A stretch of DNA of 64,000 bases from Pseudomonas sp. TH43 (lineage in GTDB: Bacteria > Pseudomonadota > Gammaproteobacteria > Pseudomonadales > Pseudomonadaceae). The notes beneath the pieces are model-generated. The model worked only from the letters and a program-made list of their open reading frames with translations, had not been told where the DNA came from and did no database searches. Numbering within the stretch: the stretch's first letter is position 1; the number at the start of each line of letters is the position of its first letter. Of the stretch, positions 17,131 through 26,420 are shown one piece after another. Position numbers and translations under genes: made by a program. The DNA is taken from assembly GCF_016650635.1 (NCBI RefSeq), contig NZ_JAEKFI010000005.1, positions 248,001 to 312,000 on the forward strand, written 5' to 3'.

Positions 17131-18141
17131 CTAAGACAACAAATCCCCCAGACGACCGTGGAGGCGCTCGGGCAAGTTCTCCTGAATCTCGATCAGCGCA
17201 CGCTGAATCGCACTCTGAAAGCCCTGAACCCCGGCCGAACCGTGACTTTTCACCACAATGCCCTGCAGACCGAGGAAGCTTGCGCCGTTATGTCGCGCCG
17301 GTGCCAGATCAGCCTGCAAACGCTTCATCAAGGGCAACGCCAAAGCGCCAACAACACGGGAGGCGAAGTTCTTTTTGAACAGCGCCTCAATGCGCGCAGC
17401 GATCATCGTCGCCAGCCCTTCGCTGGACTTGAGCAGAATGTTGCCGACGAAACCGTCACAAACCACCACGTCAGCCTCACCGCGATACAACCCATCACCT
17501 TCAATGAAGCCGATGTAGTTGATGCCTCGGGCGGCCTGCAGCAGCGTCGCCGCCAGCTTGACCTGCTGATTGCCCTTGATGTCTTCGGTGCCGATATTCA
17601 GCAGCGCCACACGCGGACGGGCGATACCCAGCGTCTGCGCCGCGACAGAGCCCATCACCGCGAACTGCAACAGATGTTCGGCACTGCAATCGACGTTGGC
17701 GCCCAGGTCGAGCAATTGGCAATAACCCTTCTGCGTCGGAATCGCCGCAACCATTGCCGGCCGGTCAATGCCTGGCAAGGTTTTCAGCACAAACCGCGAC
17801 AGGGCCATCAACGCACCGGTATTGCCAGCGCTGACACAGGCCTGAGCCTTGCCATCACGCACCAGCTCAAGGGCGATACGCATTGACGAGTCCGGCTTGC
17901 CACGCAAGGCCTGGGTCGGTTTTTCGTCCATGGTGATGACTTCGCTTGCCGCAACAATCGTCAGGCGCGCGCGATCGGCAGCCGATTGGCCGTTGATCAG
18001 TTCTTCGAGAAGGGAGGGTTGACCGACGAGGGTCAGGTGCAGCGAGGGCGTAGCAGACAGGCAAGCGAGGCTGGCCTGAACAATGCTGCGGGGACCGAAG
18101 TCCCCGCCCATTGCGTCAATCGCGATGACTTGAGCAGACAA
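17131..18141 (-). CDS. plsX: Phosphate acyltransferase PlsX
   Basis: Makes acyl-phosphate from acyl-ACP for phospholipid synthesis. The product is 336 aa with the N-terminal AIDAMGGDFGP motif, followed by the SAGNTGALMA and NIGTEDIKGN segments. The start is a TTG at 18141, only 4 bases after the rpmF stop, so translation is probably coupled to rpmF. A downstream ATG within the conserved core (about residue 11) would be too short. Confidence 0.94.
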   Translation of the reverse strand: MSAQVIAIDAMGGDFGPRSIVQASLACLSATPSLHLTLVGQPSLLEELINGQSAADRARLTIVAASEVITMDEKPTQALRGKPDSSMRIALELVRDGKAQACVSAGNTGALMALSRFVLKTLPGIDRPAMVAAIPTQKGYCQLLDLGANVDCSAEHLLQFAVMGSVAAQTLGIARPRVALLNIGTEDIKGNQQVKLAATLLQAARGINYIGFIEGDGLYRGEADVVVCDGFVGNILLKSSEGLATMIAARIEALFKKNFASRVVGALALPLMKRLQADLAPARHNGASFLGLQGIVVKSHGSAGVQGFQSAIQRALIEIQENLPERLHGRLGDLLS

Positions 18142-18145
18142 GTGA

Positions 18146-18328
18146 TTACTCGTCAGCGCCCTTGTCGATCACTTTACGGCCACGGTATACGCCTTCTGGC
18201 GATACGTGGTGACGCAGGTGAATTTCACCGGTGGTTTTTTCTACAGACAGAGTGCTTGCCGTCAGGGCGTCGTGCGAACGACGCATGTCACGGGCAGAGC
18301 GGGATTTTTTGTTCTGCTGAACAGCCAT
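18146..18328 (-). CDS. rpmF: 50S ribosomal protein L32
   Basis: A 60-aa ribosomal protein with the typical start MAVQQNKKSRSARDMRRSHD and HLRHHVSPEGVYRGRKV near the end. The zinc-ribbon cysteines of some L32 forms are absent. It lies between yceD and plsX in the widely conserved order. Confidence 0.97.
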   Translation of the reverse strand: MAVQQNKKSRSARDMRRSHDALTASTLSVEKTTGEIHLRHHVSPEGVYRGRKVIDKGADE

Positions 18329-18341
18329 AATTGATTAACTC

Positions 18342-18869
18342 CTAAACGTTTGGGTCACGCTTTAACTGCGCCAATACACTGAACGGGTTGGACCGCGTTG
18401 ACTCGTCCTCGCTCGGTTCGGGCTCATCGAGACCCGCCGGCTGCTGGCATTCTTCCGGATGATGAGCAGGCACGATAGGCAAGGCGAGCAAAAGCTCCTC
18501 CTCGACCAGTGACTGCAGATCCAATGGATCTTCGCCCAGTTCCAGCACGTCATAACCTTTCGGTAACGACTGGGTATTCGCACCCTCCTTCACCACAGCG
18601 TAACTGCATTCGCTATGGATCGGCAGGGTGACCAGCTCAAGACAACGCTGGCAAACCATTTTGACCTCGGTGTCGATAAAGCTGTGGATTACCACAGATT
18701 TACGTTCATCTCGTTCAAAAACGAATTTCGCCTGCACCGTACCGACATTGTCGGAAAGCGGGTCGCAGAGTCTCTCCAAATCGGCCAGCAGCATTTCACC
18801 TTGAAGGGTGGTGCCACGGTCAGCCAATTTGCGCGGGTCAACGTGAGGTGGAATCGGGTCATTCAACAT
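18342..18869 (-). CDS. yceD: YceD family protein (DUF177, 23S rRNA accumulation protein)
   Basis: A 175-aa DUF177 protein with the CQRCLE motif near residue 78 and a C-terminal acidic tail. YceD in E. coli affects 23S rRNA accumulation. The ATG at 18869 (MLNDPIPPHV) is preferred to 18893. It heads the minus-strand rpmF-plsX-fab chain and is divergent from maf across about 105 bases that should hold both promoters. Confidence 0.88.
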   Translation of the reverse strand: MLNDPIPPHVDPRKLADRGTTLQGEMLLADLERLCDPLSDNVGTVQAKFVFERDERKSVVIHSFIDTEVKMVCQRCLELVTLPIHSECSYAVVKEGANTQSLPKGYDVLELGEDPLDLQSLVEEELLLALPIVPAHHPEECQQPAGLDEPEPSEDESTRSNPFSVLAQLKRDPNV

Positions 18870-18974
18870 AGGCGCAGCATTATAGGGATGCACCCACCCA
18901 TGTCAAAGGAAATTGTGCCCTGTCCGTCACTTGCGTGCCTCCGCTAGAATTCATACCTGCCTCAGGAGACGCGA

Positions 18975-19553
18975 ATGCTGCCTTTATTACTCGCTTCAAG
19001 CTCGACCTATCGTCGCGAATTACTCGCCCGCCTGCACCTGCCGTTCGTCTGCAGCTCGCCGGACATCGATGAAAGCCACCGCCCGGACGAGTCCGCCACC
19101 GACCTGGTCAAACGCCTCGCCGAACAAAAAGCCCGGGCCTTGGCTGCCAGCCACCCCGCTCATCTGATTATCGGCTCCGATCAGGTTGCCGTACTCGGCG
19201 AGCAGATCATCGGCAAGCCACACACCTTCGAGAAGGCCCGCGAGCAACTGCTGGCCGCCAGTGGCGCCAGCGTGACCTTCCTGACCGGTCTGGCACTGCT
19301 CAACAGCCACACCGGCCAATGCCAGGTCGACTGCGTGCCGTTTACCGTAAACATGCGCCAGCTCGATCAGGCGAGTATCGAACGTTATCTGCGCATCGAG
19401 CAGCCGTACGACTGCGCCGGCAGCTTCAAGGCTGAAGGGTTGGGGGTGAGTCTGTTCCAGTCCACCGAAGGCCCGGATGCCACCAGCCTGATCGGCCTGC
19501 CACTGATTCGCCTGATCGACATGCTGCTGGCTGAAGGCGTGCAGATTCCATAA
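18975..19553 (+). CDS. Maf family nucleotide pyrophosphatase (YceF type)
   Basis: A 192-aa Maf/Ham1-fold pyrophosphatase that hydrolyses modified or non-canonical NTPs (7-methyl-GTP in YceF). Motifs: SSSTYRRELL at residues 8-17, SPDIDE, IGSDQVA near residue 68, and TFLTGLALL. The ATG has CAGGAG upstream. It is divergent from yceD and convergent with sppA; the intervening inverted repeat may end both transcripts. Confidence 0.92.
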   Translation: MLPLLLASSSTYRRELLARLHLPFVCSSPDIDESHRPDESATDLVKRLAEQKARALAASHPAHLIIGSDQVAVLGEQIIGKPHTFEKAREQLLAASGASVTFLTGLALLNSHTGQCQVDCVPFTVNMRQLDQASIERYLRIEQPYDCAGSFKAEGLGVSLFQSTEGPDATSLIGLPLIRLIDMLLAEGVQIP

Positions 19554-19555
19554 AG

Positions 19556-19633
19556 CAAAAGATCGCAGCCTGCGGCGCTTCCTACAGGTTTTTACATTCC
19601 CATGTCGGAGCTGCCGCAGGCTGCGATCTTTTG
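19556..19633. repeat. Inverted repeat, second REP family ('GATCGCAGCCTGCGGC')
   Basis: Arms CAAAAGATCGCAGCCTGCGG and CCGCAGGCTGCGATCTTTTG flank about 40 bases. It sits between convergent maf and sppA. The same family recurs at 45167-45242 and as a lone arm at 52362-52390, and differs from the GAGCCTGCTCGCGAA family. Confidence 0.8.
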
Positions 19634-19647
19634 ATCTTTACAACGAA

Positions 19648-20637
19648 TCAGCGCAACGAAGGCCCGTGGAAACCCATCCACATCGCCAACTGCTCAGCCA
19701 CGCTGGCACCGAGCTTTTTCGAGAAGCGGTCGAACGGCGATTCCTGAACTGTGAAGTCCACCAGTTCTTTCTCGCCAATCACATCACGCGCTACCGAACT
19801 GGCGTTACCCAGGCCATCGATCAAACCCAGCGGCAGCGCCTGCTCACCCGACCAGACCAACCCGGAGAACAGCTCCGGATGCTCTTTGTCCTTCAGGCGA
19901 TCGCCACGCCCCTGCTTGACGCTGTTGATGAACTGCTTGTGCGTGGTGTCGAGCACGCTCTGCCAGAACGCGGTTTCTTCAGGCTTCTGCGGCTGGAACG
20001 GATCGAGAAACGATTTGTGCTCGCCCGAAGTGTACGTACGACGTTCAACACCAAGCTTCTCCATGGTGCCGACAAAACCATAACCCGCCGCCGTCACACC
20101 GATGGAGCCGACCAGACTGGCCTTGTCGGCATAGATCTGATCCGCCGCGCTGGCGATGTAATAGGCACCGGACGCACCCAGATCGGAAATCACCGCATAC
20201 ACCTTGATGTCCGGATGCAGGCCGCGCAGACGCTTGATCTCGTCATAGACATAACCCGATTGCACCGGGCTGCCACCCGGGCTGTTGATCCGCAGGATCA
20301 CACCCTTAACCTTCTTGTCCTCGAACGCCGCGCGCAGACTGCCGACGATATTGTCGGCACTGGCCGACTCCTTGTCGGCAATCACACCAGTGACGTCGAT
20401 CAGCGCGGTGTAGTTAGAACTACGAGTGGCGCTTTTCTCCATATCCATCAACGGCGTGAACAGGATCAGCGCAACAAACAGATAAACAAACGTCAGCAGC
20501 TTGAAAAAAATCCCCCAACGCCGCGAACGACGCTGCTCCTGCACACCGGCAAGCAGAGTTTTCTCCAACAGCTTCCAGCTCTTCTCGTCACCGCCGTCGG
20601 CACTTGCCTTGGCCGGTGCTTTCCATTCGTCGGTCAT
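19648..20637 (-). CDS. sppA: Signal peptide peptidase-like S49 protease
   Basis: A 329-aa membrane-anchored Ser/Lys-dyad peptidase. One transmembrane segment lies at about residues 45-66 (FKLLTFVYLFVALILFTPLM). The S49 fold includes NSPGGSPVQSG, the nucleophile Ser in LGASGAYYIA, and the likely base Lys in the SGEHKSFLDPF segment. It is the short single-domain form, about half the E. coli SppA length. The ATG at 20637 has GGGTGG upstream. It follows the HAD gene by 24 bases. Confidence 0.9.
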   Translation of the reverse strand: MTDEWKAPAKASADGGDEKSWKLLEKTLLAGVQEQRRSRRWGIFFKLLTFVYLFVALILFTPLMDMEKSATRSSNYTALIDVTGVIADKESASADNIVGSLRAAFEDKKVKGVILRINSPGGSPVQSGYVYDEIKRLRGLHPDIKVYAVISDLGASGAYYIASAADQIYADKASLVGSIGVTAAGYGFVGTMEKLGVERRTYTSGEHKSFLDPFQPQKPEETAFWQSVLDTTHKQFINSVKQGRGDRLKDKEHPELFSGLVWSGEQALPLGLIDGLGNASSVARDVIGEKELVDFTVQESPFDRFSKKLGASVAEQLAMWMGFHGPSLR

Positions 20638-20661
20638 GCCATCCACCCCAGCAAAAACGTA

Positions 20662-21324
20662 TTAAGCCTGCTGCGCCAGCCAGGCATGCAATTCAGAAAA
20701 ACGGTCGATCGACAGGCGCGGTTCGAACTGCTGCAGCGACTCGATCGATTGCGCGCCATAACTGACCGCCACCGAATCCATCCCCGCATTACGCGCCATC
20801 AGCAGATCGAACGACGAGTCACCGACCATCAGCGCCTGCTCCGCACGCACACCACAATGCGCAAGGATCTGCTCCAGCATCAGAGGGTGCGGCTTGCTCG
20901 CAGTTTCATCGGCAGCACGGGTGATATCGAAATATTCTTCCCAGCCATTGGCCTTGAGCACGCGATCCAGCCCGCGACGATTCTTGCCGGTCGCCACAGC
21001 CAGGTGATAACCCTGCTCGCGAAAGGACGCCATCGACTCGACGACGCCCTCGAACAACGGCGAAGGCACGGCTTCGGCGGCGATGTAGTGATCGGCGTAA
21101 TACTCGCGAAACAAGGTCATTTCGGCGTCGCTGATTTCCGGATACAAGGTGCGGATTGCCTCAGGCAGACCCAGGCCGATGATGCCTTTGACAGCAAAAT
21201 CATCGCGCAACTCGAAACCGGAGCGCCCGGATGCAGAATGCATCGCCTCGACGATCCGATGGATGGAATCGGCCAGCGTGCCGTCCCAATCGAAAATCAG
21301 CAGTTTGTAATCAGACGGGCGCAC
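20662..21324 (-). CDS. HAD-IA family hydrolase (phosphoglycolate phosphatase-like)
   Basis: A 220-aa haloacid dehalogenase-fold phosphatase. Motif I FDWDGTLADS at residues 10-19, motif II VATGKNRRG, and motifs III/IV KPHPLMLEQI and MVGDSSFDLLMARNAG are all intact. A GTG at 21324 starts it 14 bases inside the end of rluC, which suggests coupling. It could be a phosphoglycolate phosphatase or a YjjG/YqaB-type enzyme; the substrate is not decided by sequence. Confidence 0.88.
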   Translation of the reverse strand: MRPSDYKLLIFDWDGTLADSIHRIVEAMHSASGRSGFELRDDFAVKGIIGLGLPEAIRTLYPEISDAEMTLFREYYADHYIAAEAVPSPLFEGVVESMASFREQGYHLAVATGKNRRGLDRVLKANGWEEYFDITRAADETASKPHPLMLEQILAHCGVRAEQALMVGDSSFDLLMARNAGMDSVAVSYGAQSIESLQQFEPRLSIDRFSELHAWLAQQA

Positions 21325-22270
21325 TCAATCGCTCCACGGTCTTGGCCCACATTTCATCGACCGGCGCCTGCAAGGTCAGCTTGCCGCCATCGGGCAGCGG
21401 CACGGTCAGCATGTAGGCGTGCAGGAACAGACGCTTGCCACCCAGATCGCGGATTTCCTTGGTGAAACCCTCGTCGCCATACTTGCTGTCGCCGGCAATG
21501 CAATGGCCGGCATGCAGAGTATGGACGCGAATCTGGTGGGTACGACCGGTGACCGGCTTGGCCTCGACCATGGTGGCGAAATCACCGAAGCGGCGCAGCA
21601 CCTTGAACATTGTCAGGGCTTCCTTGCCTTCTTCGTTGACCTCAACCATGCGCTCACCGGAACGCAAATTGCTCTTGAGCAATGGCGCGCTGACCTTCTT
21701 GATCGAGGTCGCCCAGTTGCCGCGCACCAGCGCCATGTAGCGCTTGTCGATACCATCGCCGCGCAACTGCTCGTGCAAGTGGCGCAACATGCTGCGCTTC
21801 TTGGCGATCATCAGCAGGCCAGAGGTGTCACGGTCGAGACGGTGCACCAGCTCCAGCTCTTTGGCGTCGGGACGCAACTGACGAAAGGCTTCGATCACGC
21901 CAAAATTCAAGCCGCTGCCGCCGTGAACCGCAATGCCGGCAGGCTTGTTGATCACGATCAGGGCTTTGTCTTCGAAGACGATCGAGGCTTCCAGGCGCTG
22001 CAACAGCCCCTGAGCCAATGGCACTGGTTCGTCGCGCTCAGGCACGCGAACCGGCGGCACGCGCACGATGTCACCTGCCTGCAGCTTGTATTCGGGCTTG
22101 ATCCGACCCTTGTTCACACGCACTTCGCCTTTGCGCAAAATGCGGTAAATCAAAGTCTTGGGCACGCCTTTGAGCCGGGCGAGGAGAAAATTGTCGATTC
22201 GTTGGCCGGCATACTCCGGCGAGACTTCAAGCAGTTGAACGCCTGGAGTCGAAGGGGCAGTAGTTGTCAT
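21311..22270 (-). CDS. rluC: 23S rRNA pseudouridine synthase RluC
   Basis: Isomerises uridines 955, 2504 and 2580 of 23S rRNA (E. coli numbering). The product is 319 aa with an N-terminal S4 RNA-binding domain (about residues 20-75) and the catalytic Asp in LVHRLDRDTSG near residue 150. The ATG at 22270 begins MTTTAPSTPG; the longer frame upstream runs into the rne leader. It is divergent from rne, a gene pairing seen widely in gammaproteobacteria. Confidence 0.94.
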   Translation of the reverse strand: MTTTAPSTPGVQLLEVSPEYAGQRIDNFLLARLKGVPKTLIYRILRKGEVRVNKGRIKPEYKLQAGDIVRVPPVRVPERDEPVPLAQGLLQRLEASIVFEDKALIVINKPAGIAVHGGSGLNFGVIEAFRQLRPDAKELELVHRLDRDTSGLLMIAKKRSMLRHLHEQLRGDGIDKRYMALVRGNWATSIKKVSAPLLKSNLRSGERMVEVNEEGKEALTMFKVLRRFGDFATMVEAKPVTGRTHQIRVHTLHAGHCIAGDSKYGDEGFTKEIRDLGGKRLFLHAYMLTVPLPDGGKLTLQAPVDEMWAKTVERLSAPV

Positions 22271-22298
22271 GCCGCGGATGATAACAATTTTTATGGAA

Positions 22299-22327
22299 TT
22301 GAAGCACTTAATCATTGCTGCTATAGT
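22299..22327 (+). promoter_or_regulatory. Putative rne promoter
   Basis: TTGAAG (22299-22304), exactly 17 bases, then TATAGT (22322-22327), about 30 bases upstream of the divergent rluC start. Transcription would begin near 22334 and leave a leader of about 635 nt before the rne ATG. Confidence 0.55.
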
Positions 22328-22333
22328 CGCGAA

Positions 22334-22969
22334 CGCCGCCAAAAGCGGCCTGGACAGCGGCACCACGGTCAAAAACCGGCCCTGACCAACGCAATTCACC
22401 AGGACGCGAGGCCGTCCTACGGGGCTTTCGCTACGTAACGGTGGAGTTTGCAGTTGTAACGAGCGCAGGTGACATGAGGCCTGAATTACACCGCCGAGCA
22501 GAGTTTTTACTCGCCTGGCAGGCAGATATTCACGGCCAGTTCACAAAGTGCAGTCAGCTGCAAATGACCCCGAGCGAAGGTTTCGGAAACACCGCCTGAA
22601 TTAGCCATGATGCGTGACCTCCCCTTTCGGAGCTCACGGTAAATGCCAACCCGCTGCGGATTCTGCGCGCGGCAGCACCCGAATTATCAGGGATACGTGT
22701 AGGGTGGAGATGCACAACCGCCGGACTGTGTAGCAATAGGCTTTATCAAGACGCTTCATCTCGTCCACAGCCGCTGGTTGATTCCTCCTCCTGACTGAGT
22801 GCTTAAGTAGCCACAGCAAGCAGGACGCGTACGTCGCGACATCGGCCCAATTGGCCGCATATCGCTGGACACGGGAATGGCCAACCACTCCCGACGCACC
22901 TGACACCGACCGTGAGAAGTCGTGTGTGCCGAACGCCGTTTCCGGCAGCCCGGAAACCGACGGTACTAC
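22334..22969 (+). promoter_or_regulatory. Long rne 5' leader (rne-II-type autoregulatory element candidate)
   Basis: About 635 bases without a credible gene on either strand. RNase E mRNA leaders in gammaproteobacteria let the enzyme degrade its own message, and an 'rne-II' leader motif has been described for Pseudomonas. Near the 3' end is an 8-bp stem with a CAGC loop (22938-22945 with 22950-22957), ending 12 bases before the ATG. No Shine-Dalgarno sequence is visible. The extent of the element is inferred. Confidence 0.6.
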
Positions 22970-25900
22970 ATGAAAAGAATGCTGATTAACGCAACTCAAC
23001 CCGAAGAGTTGCGTGTTGCACTGGTAGATGGCCAACGCCTCTACGACCTGGACATCGAATCCGGTGCACGCGAGCAGAAAAAGGCCAACATCTATAAAGG
23101 CCGTATCACTCGCATCGAACCAAGCCTTGAGGCTGCCTTTGTCGATTTCGGCTCTGAGCGCCATGGCTTCCTGCCCCTCAAAGAAATCTCCCGCGAATAC
23201 TTCAAGAAAGCCCCTGAAGGCCGCGTCAATATCAAGGACGTCCTGAGCGAAGGCCAGGAAGTCATCGTTCAGGTCGAAAAAGAAGAACGTGGCAACAAGG
23301 GCGCAGCCCTGACCACCTTCATCAGCCTGGCCGGTCGTTACCTCGTGCTGATGCCGAACAACCCACGTGCCGGCGGTATATCCCGTCGCATCGAAGGCGA
23401 AGAGCGCAACGAACTGCGTGAAGCGCTGAACGGCCTGGTTGCACCAGCCGACATGGGTCTGATCGTGCGCACTGCCGGCCTGGGCCGCAGCAGCGAAGAA
23501 ATGCAGTGGGACCTCGACTACCTGCTGCAACTGTGGACCGCTATCAAAGAAGCGTCGCTGGACCGTTCCGCGCCTTTCCTGATCTACCAGGAAAGCAACG
23601 TGATCATCCGCGCCATCCGCGATTACCTGCGCCAGGACATCGGCGAAGTGCTGATCGACAGCGTTGAAGCCCAGGACGAAGCCCTGACCTTCATCCGTCA
23701 GGTGATGCCGCAGTACGCCAGCAAGATCAAGCTGTACGAAGACAGCGTGCCGCTGTTCAACCGTTTCCAGATTGAAAGCCAGATCGAGACCGCTTTCCAG
23801 CGCGTCGTTGAACTGCCTTCCGGTGGTTCCATCGTCATCGATCCGACCGAAGCCCTGGTGTCCATCGACATCAACTCGGCGCGCGCCACTAAAGGCAGCG
23901 ACATCGAAGAAACCGCTCTGCAGACCAACCTTGAAGCCGCCGAAGAAATCGCCCGTCAGTTGCGCCTGCGCGACATCGGCGGCCTGATCGTCATCGACTT
24001 CATCGACATGACCCCTGCCAAGAACCAGCGCGCCGTGGAAGAGAAAGTCCGCGAATGCCTGGAAGCCGACCGCGCTCGCGTGCAGATCGGCCGCATCTCG
24101 CGCTTCGGCCTGCTGGAAATGTCGCGTCAGCGCCTGCGTCCATCGCTGGGCGAAAGCAGCGGCATCGTCTGCCCGCGTTGCAACGGCACCGGCATCATCC
24201 GTGACGTTGAATCGCTGTCGCTGGCCATTCTGCGCCTGATCGAAGAAGAAGCCCTGAAAGACCGCACCGCCGAAGTCCGCGCTCAAGTGCCGATTCCGGT
24301 TGCCGCGTTCCTGCTCAACGAAAAACGCAACTCGATCACCAAGATCGAACTGCGTACCCGTGCGCGCATCGTCATTCTGCCGAACGATCACCTCGAAACC
24401 CCGCATTTCGAAGTTCAGCGTCTGCGTGACGACAGCCCGGAAGCCGCGACCAACCAGTCCAGCTACGAAATCGCTGCTGCCGCTGCCGAAGTCGAAGAAG
24501 TTCAGCCTGCCGCTGCGACCCGCACCCTGGTTCGCCAGGAAGCCGCGGTCAAGACTGCCCCGGCCCGTGCCAACGCTCCGGTTCCGACTGAAGCTGCCGC
24601 CCCTGCTGCACCGGCGCCTGCGCCAGTTGCCGCGCCAGAGCCAAGCCTGTTCAAAGGTCTGGTGAAGTCGCTGGTCAGCCTGTTCGCTACCAAAGAAGAG
24701 CCAGTGGCTCCGGCCGTGGTTGAAAAACCGGCTGCCGAGCGTCCGGCCCGTAACGAAGAGCGTCGCAACGGTCGTCAGCAGAGCCGCAACCGTAATGGTC
24801 GCCGCGATGAAGAACGCAAACCGCGCGAAGAGCGTGCGCCACGTGAAGAACGCGCCCCACGCGAGCCGCGTGAAGAGCGTCAGCCACGCGAAGCCCGCGA
24901 AGTTCGCGAGCCGCGTGAAGCCCGTACCGAAGCTGCACCGGCCGCTCGTGAAGAACGCGCGCCACGTGCACCGCGTGAAGAACGTGCACCACGTGCTCCG
25001 CGTGAAGATCGCAAGCCACGTGGCGAGCGTGAAGAACGTGTACGTGAACTGCGCGAGCCTCTGGACGCCGCTCCTGCCGTGACCACCGAGGTGGCTGCTG
25101 AAGAGCGTCCGGTTCGTCAGCCACGCGAAGAGCGCGCTCCGCGTCCGCCGCGTGAAGAACGTCAACCGCGCGCCGAACAGGCCGTTGCTGCCGCTGCTGA
25201 AGAAGAAGTGATCACCAACGAAGAGCAACTGCCGGAAGACGGTTCGGAGAGCGCCGAAGGCGATCGCCCACGTCGTCGTTCGCGCGGTCAGCGCCGTCGC
25301 AGCAACCGTCGTGAGCGTCAGCGTGATGCCAACGGCAACGTGATCGAAGGCTCGGAAGAATCCGAAGCCGGCGAAAACGCTGAAGCGCCAAGCGCCGCCG
25401 ATCTGGCTGCCGGCCTGGCCGTAACCGCTGCTGTTGCCAGCACCGTGATCAGCGCTCCGGCCGAAGCACAAGCTCACGAGCAAGCCGAACGCGCCACCGC
25501 CGCCACTCTGGAAACCGCTCCAGTTGAAGCGCCGGTTGTTGAAGCAACGACGCCAGTAGACGTAGTGGCTGCTCCGGAAGTCGAAGTGGCACCGGTTCGC
25601 GAAGCTCAGCCTCAGGTTGAAGTCGCTGCCGAGCCTGCCTTCGTCGCCCCGGCGCCAGTTGTGGTCGCCGAGCCGGCGGTTGAAACCGTCGCTGAAACCG
25701 TCACCGAGACCGTGCGTGAAGTTCGCGAAGAACAGACCGCATTCAACTGGGTTGCCGAGCCAACTGTCGCTGAAACTCCAGCACCAGTCGCTGAAGCTCC
25801 GGTTGTTGAAGCTCCAGTGGCCGAAGAAGCAAAGGCTGCCGAGCCAGTCGTTGTTGCTGAACCGGCACCTGTCGCTGAAACACCGGTTGTCGAGGCACCC

Positions 25901-26230
25901 GTGGTCGCCGAAGCACCTGCCCCAGTGGTTGAAGCCGCTCCGGTCAGCGCGCTGACGCCAAGCGGTCGTGCGCCGAACGATCCACGTGAAGTGCGTCGTC
26001 GCAAGCGTGAAGAAGAGCGTCTGCAGAAAGAAGCCGAACTGGCTGCCGCTGCTGCTCCGGTTGTTGCCGAACCAGCCGCTGCTGAAGTAATCGAGGCAGC
26101 CCCTGCCCCGGTCGCTGAAGAAGCCGTGGTTGAATCGGTGATCGCTGAAGCGCCACGCTCCGTTCAGGACGCGGCAGAGCATCACCAAGAGGCCCAGGAA
26201 AAAGAACACGAGCCTAAACCTCTCGTCTGA
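22970..26230 (+). CDS. rne: Ribonuclease E
   Basis: The endoribonuclease scaffold of the RNA degradosome, 1086 aa. The catalytic half (residues 1-520) has an S1 domain near 35-120, metal Asp residues in VSIDINSARATKG and IVIDFIDMT, and the zinc-link CPRC at 401-404. The C-terminal half is low-complexity: an Arg/Glu-rich segment with repeated RxPREER units (about 595-800), which should bind RNA, then Ala/Pro/Val/Glu-rich repeats (about 830-1030) and a basic RRRKREEER patch. The ATG at 22970 (MKRMLINAT) is the family start. A strong terminator follows. Confidence 0.96.
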   Translation: MKRMLINATQPEELRVALVDGQRLYDLDIESGAREQKKANIYKGRITRIEPSLEAAFVDFGSERHGFLPLKEISREYFKKAPEGRVNIKDVLSEGQEVIVQVEKEERGNKGAALTTFISLAGRYLVLMPNNPRAGGISRRIEGEERNELREALNGLVAPADMGLIVRTAGLGRSSEEMQWDLDYLLQLWTAIKEASLDRSAPFLIYQESNVIIRAIRDYLRQDIGEVLIDSVEAQDEALTFIRQVMPQYASKIKLYEDSVPLFNRFQIESQIETAFQRVVELPSGGSIVIDPTEALVSIDINSARATKGSDIEETALQTNLEAAEEIARQLRLRDIGGLIVIDFIDMTPAKNQRAVEEKVRECLEADRARVQIGRISRFGLLEMSRQRLRPSLGESSGIVCPRCNGTGIIRDVESLSLAILRLIEEEALKDRTAEVRAQVPIPVAAFLLNEKRNSITKIELRTRARIVILPNDHLETPHFEVQRLRDDSPEAATNQSSYEIAAAAAEVEEVQPAAATRTLVRQEAAVKTAPARANAPVPTEAAAPAAPAPAPVAAPEPSLFKGLVKSLVSLFATKEEPVAPAVVEKPAAERPARNEERRNGRQQSRNRNGRRDEERKPREERAPREERAPREPREERQPREAREVREPREARTEAAPAAREERAPRAPREERAPRAPREDRKPRGEREERVRELREPLDAAPAVTTEVAAEERPVRQPREERAPRPPREERQPRAEQAVAAAAEEEVITNEEQLPEDGSESAEGDRPRRRSRGQRRRSNRRERQRDANGNVIEGSEESEAGENAEAPSAADLAAGLAVTAAVASTVISAPAEAQAHEQAERATAATLETAPVEAPVVEATTPVDVVAAPEVEVAPVREAQPQVEVAAEPAFVAPAPVVVAEPAVETVAETVTETVREVREEQTAFNWVAEPTVAETPAPVAEAPVVEAPVAEEAKAAEPVVVAEPAPVAETPVVEAPVVAEAPAPVVEAAPVSALTPSGRAPNDPREVRRRKREEERLQKEAELAAAAAPVVAEPAAAEVIEAAPAPVAEEAVVESVIAEAPRSVQDAAEHHQEAQEKEHEPKPLV

Positions 26231-26246
26231 TTCCAAAAGCCGTTAA

Positions 26247-26284
26247 AAAGCCCCGCCCGGTGAAAGCCTGGCGGGGCTTTTTTA
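26247..26284 (+). terminator. rne terminator
   Basis: AAAGCCCCGCC (26247-26257) pairs with GGCGGGGCTTT (26270-26280) and a T-run follows. It lies 16 bases after the rne stop. Confidence 0.92.
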
Positions 26285-26314
26285 TCCATCCAATTCGAGC
26301 ATCACCGAAACCTT

Positions 26315-26403
26315 TGTGGGAGCGAGCCTGCTCGCGAATACGGTGTTTCAGACAGTAATCATGTAACTGAACCACCGTATTCGCGAGCAGGCTCGCTCCC
26401 ACA
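26315..26403. repeat. REP inverted pair (REPIN-like)
   Basis: Arms TGTGGGAGCGAGCCTGCTCG and CGAGCAGGCTCGCTCCCACA, extended by matching ATACGG/CCGTAT, surround about 30 bases between the convergent rne and mobA-like genes. Confidence 0.85.
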
Positions 26404-26420
26404 GGGGATTTCAGCAAGGT

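Noticed and set aside
19666..21465. A 599-codon plus-strand frame over sppA, the HAD gene and the end of rluC
   Set aside because: It crosses three well-supported minus-strand genes and is an antisense shadow.
22634..26236. A 1200-codon open frame on the strand opposite rne
   Set aside because: It is the complement of the rne coding frame; high GC third positions remove stop codons. Its sequence is low-complexity and has no ribosome site or family resemblance.
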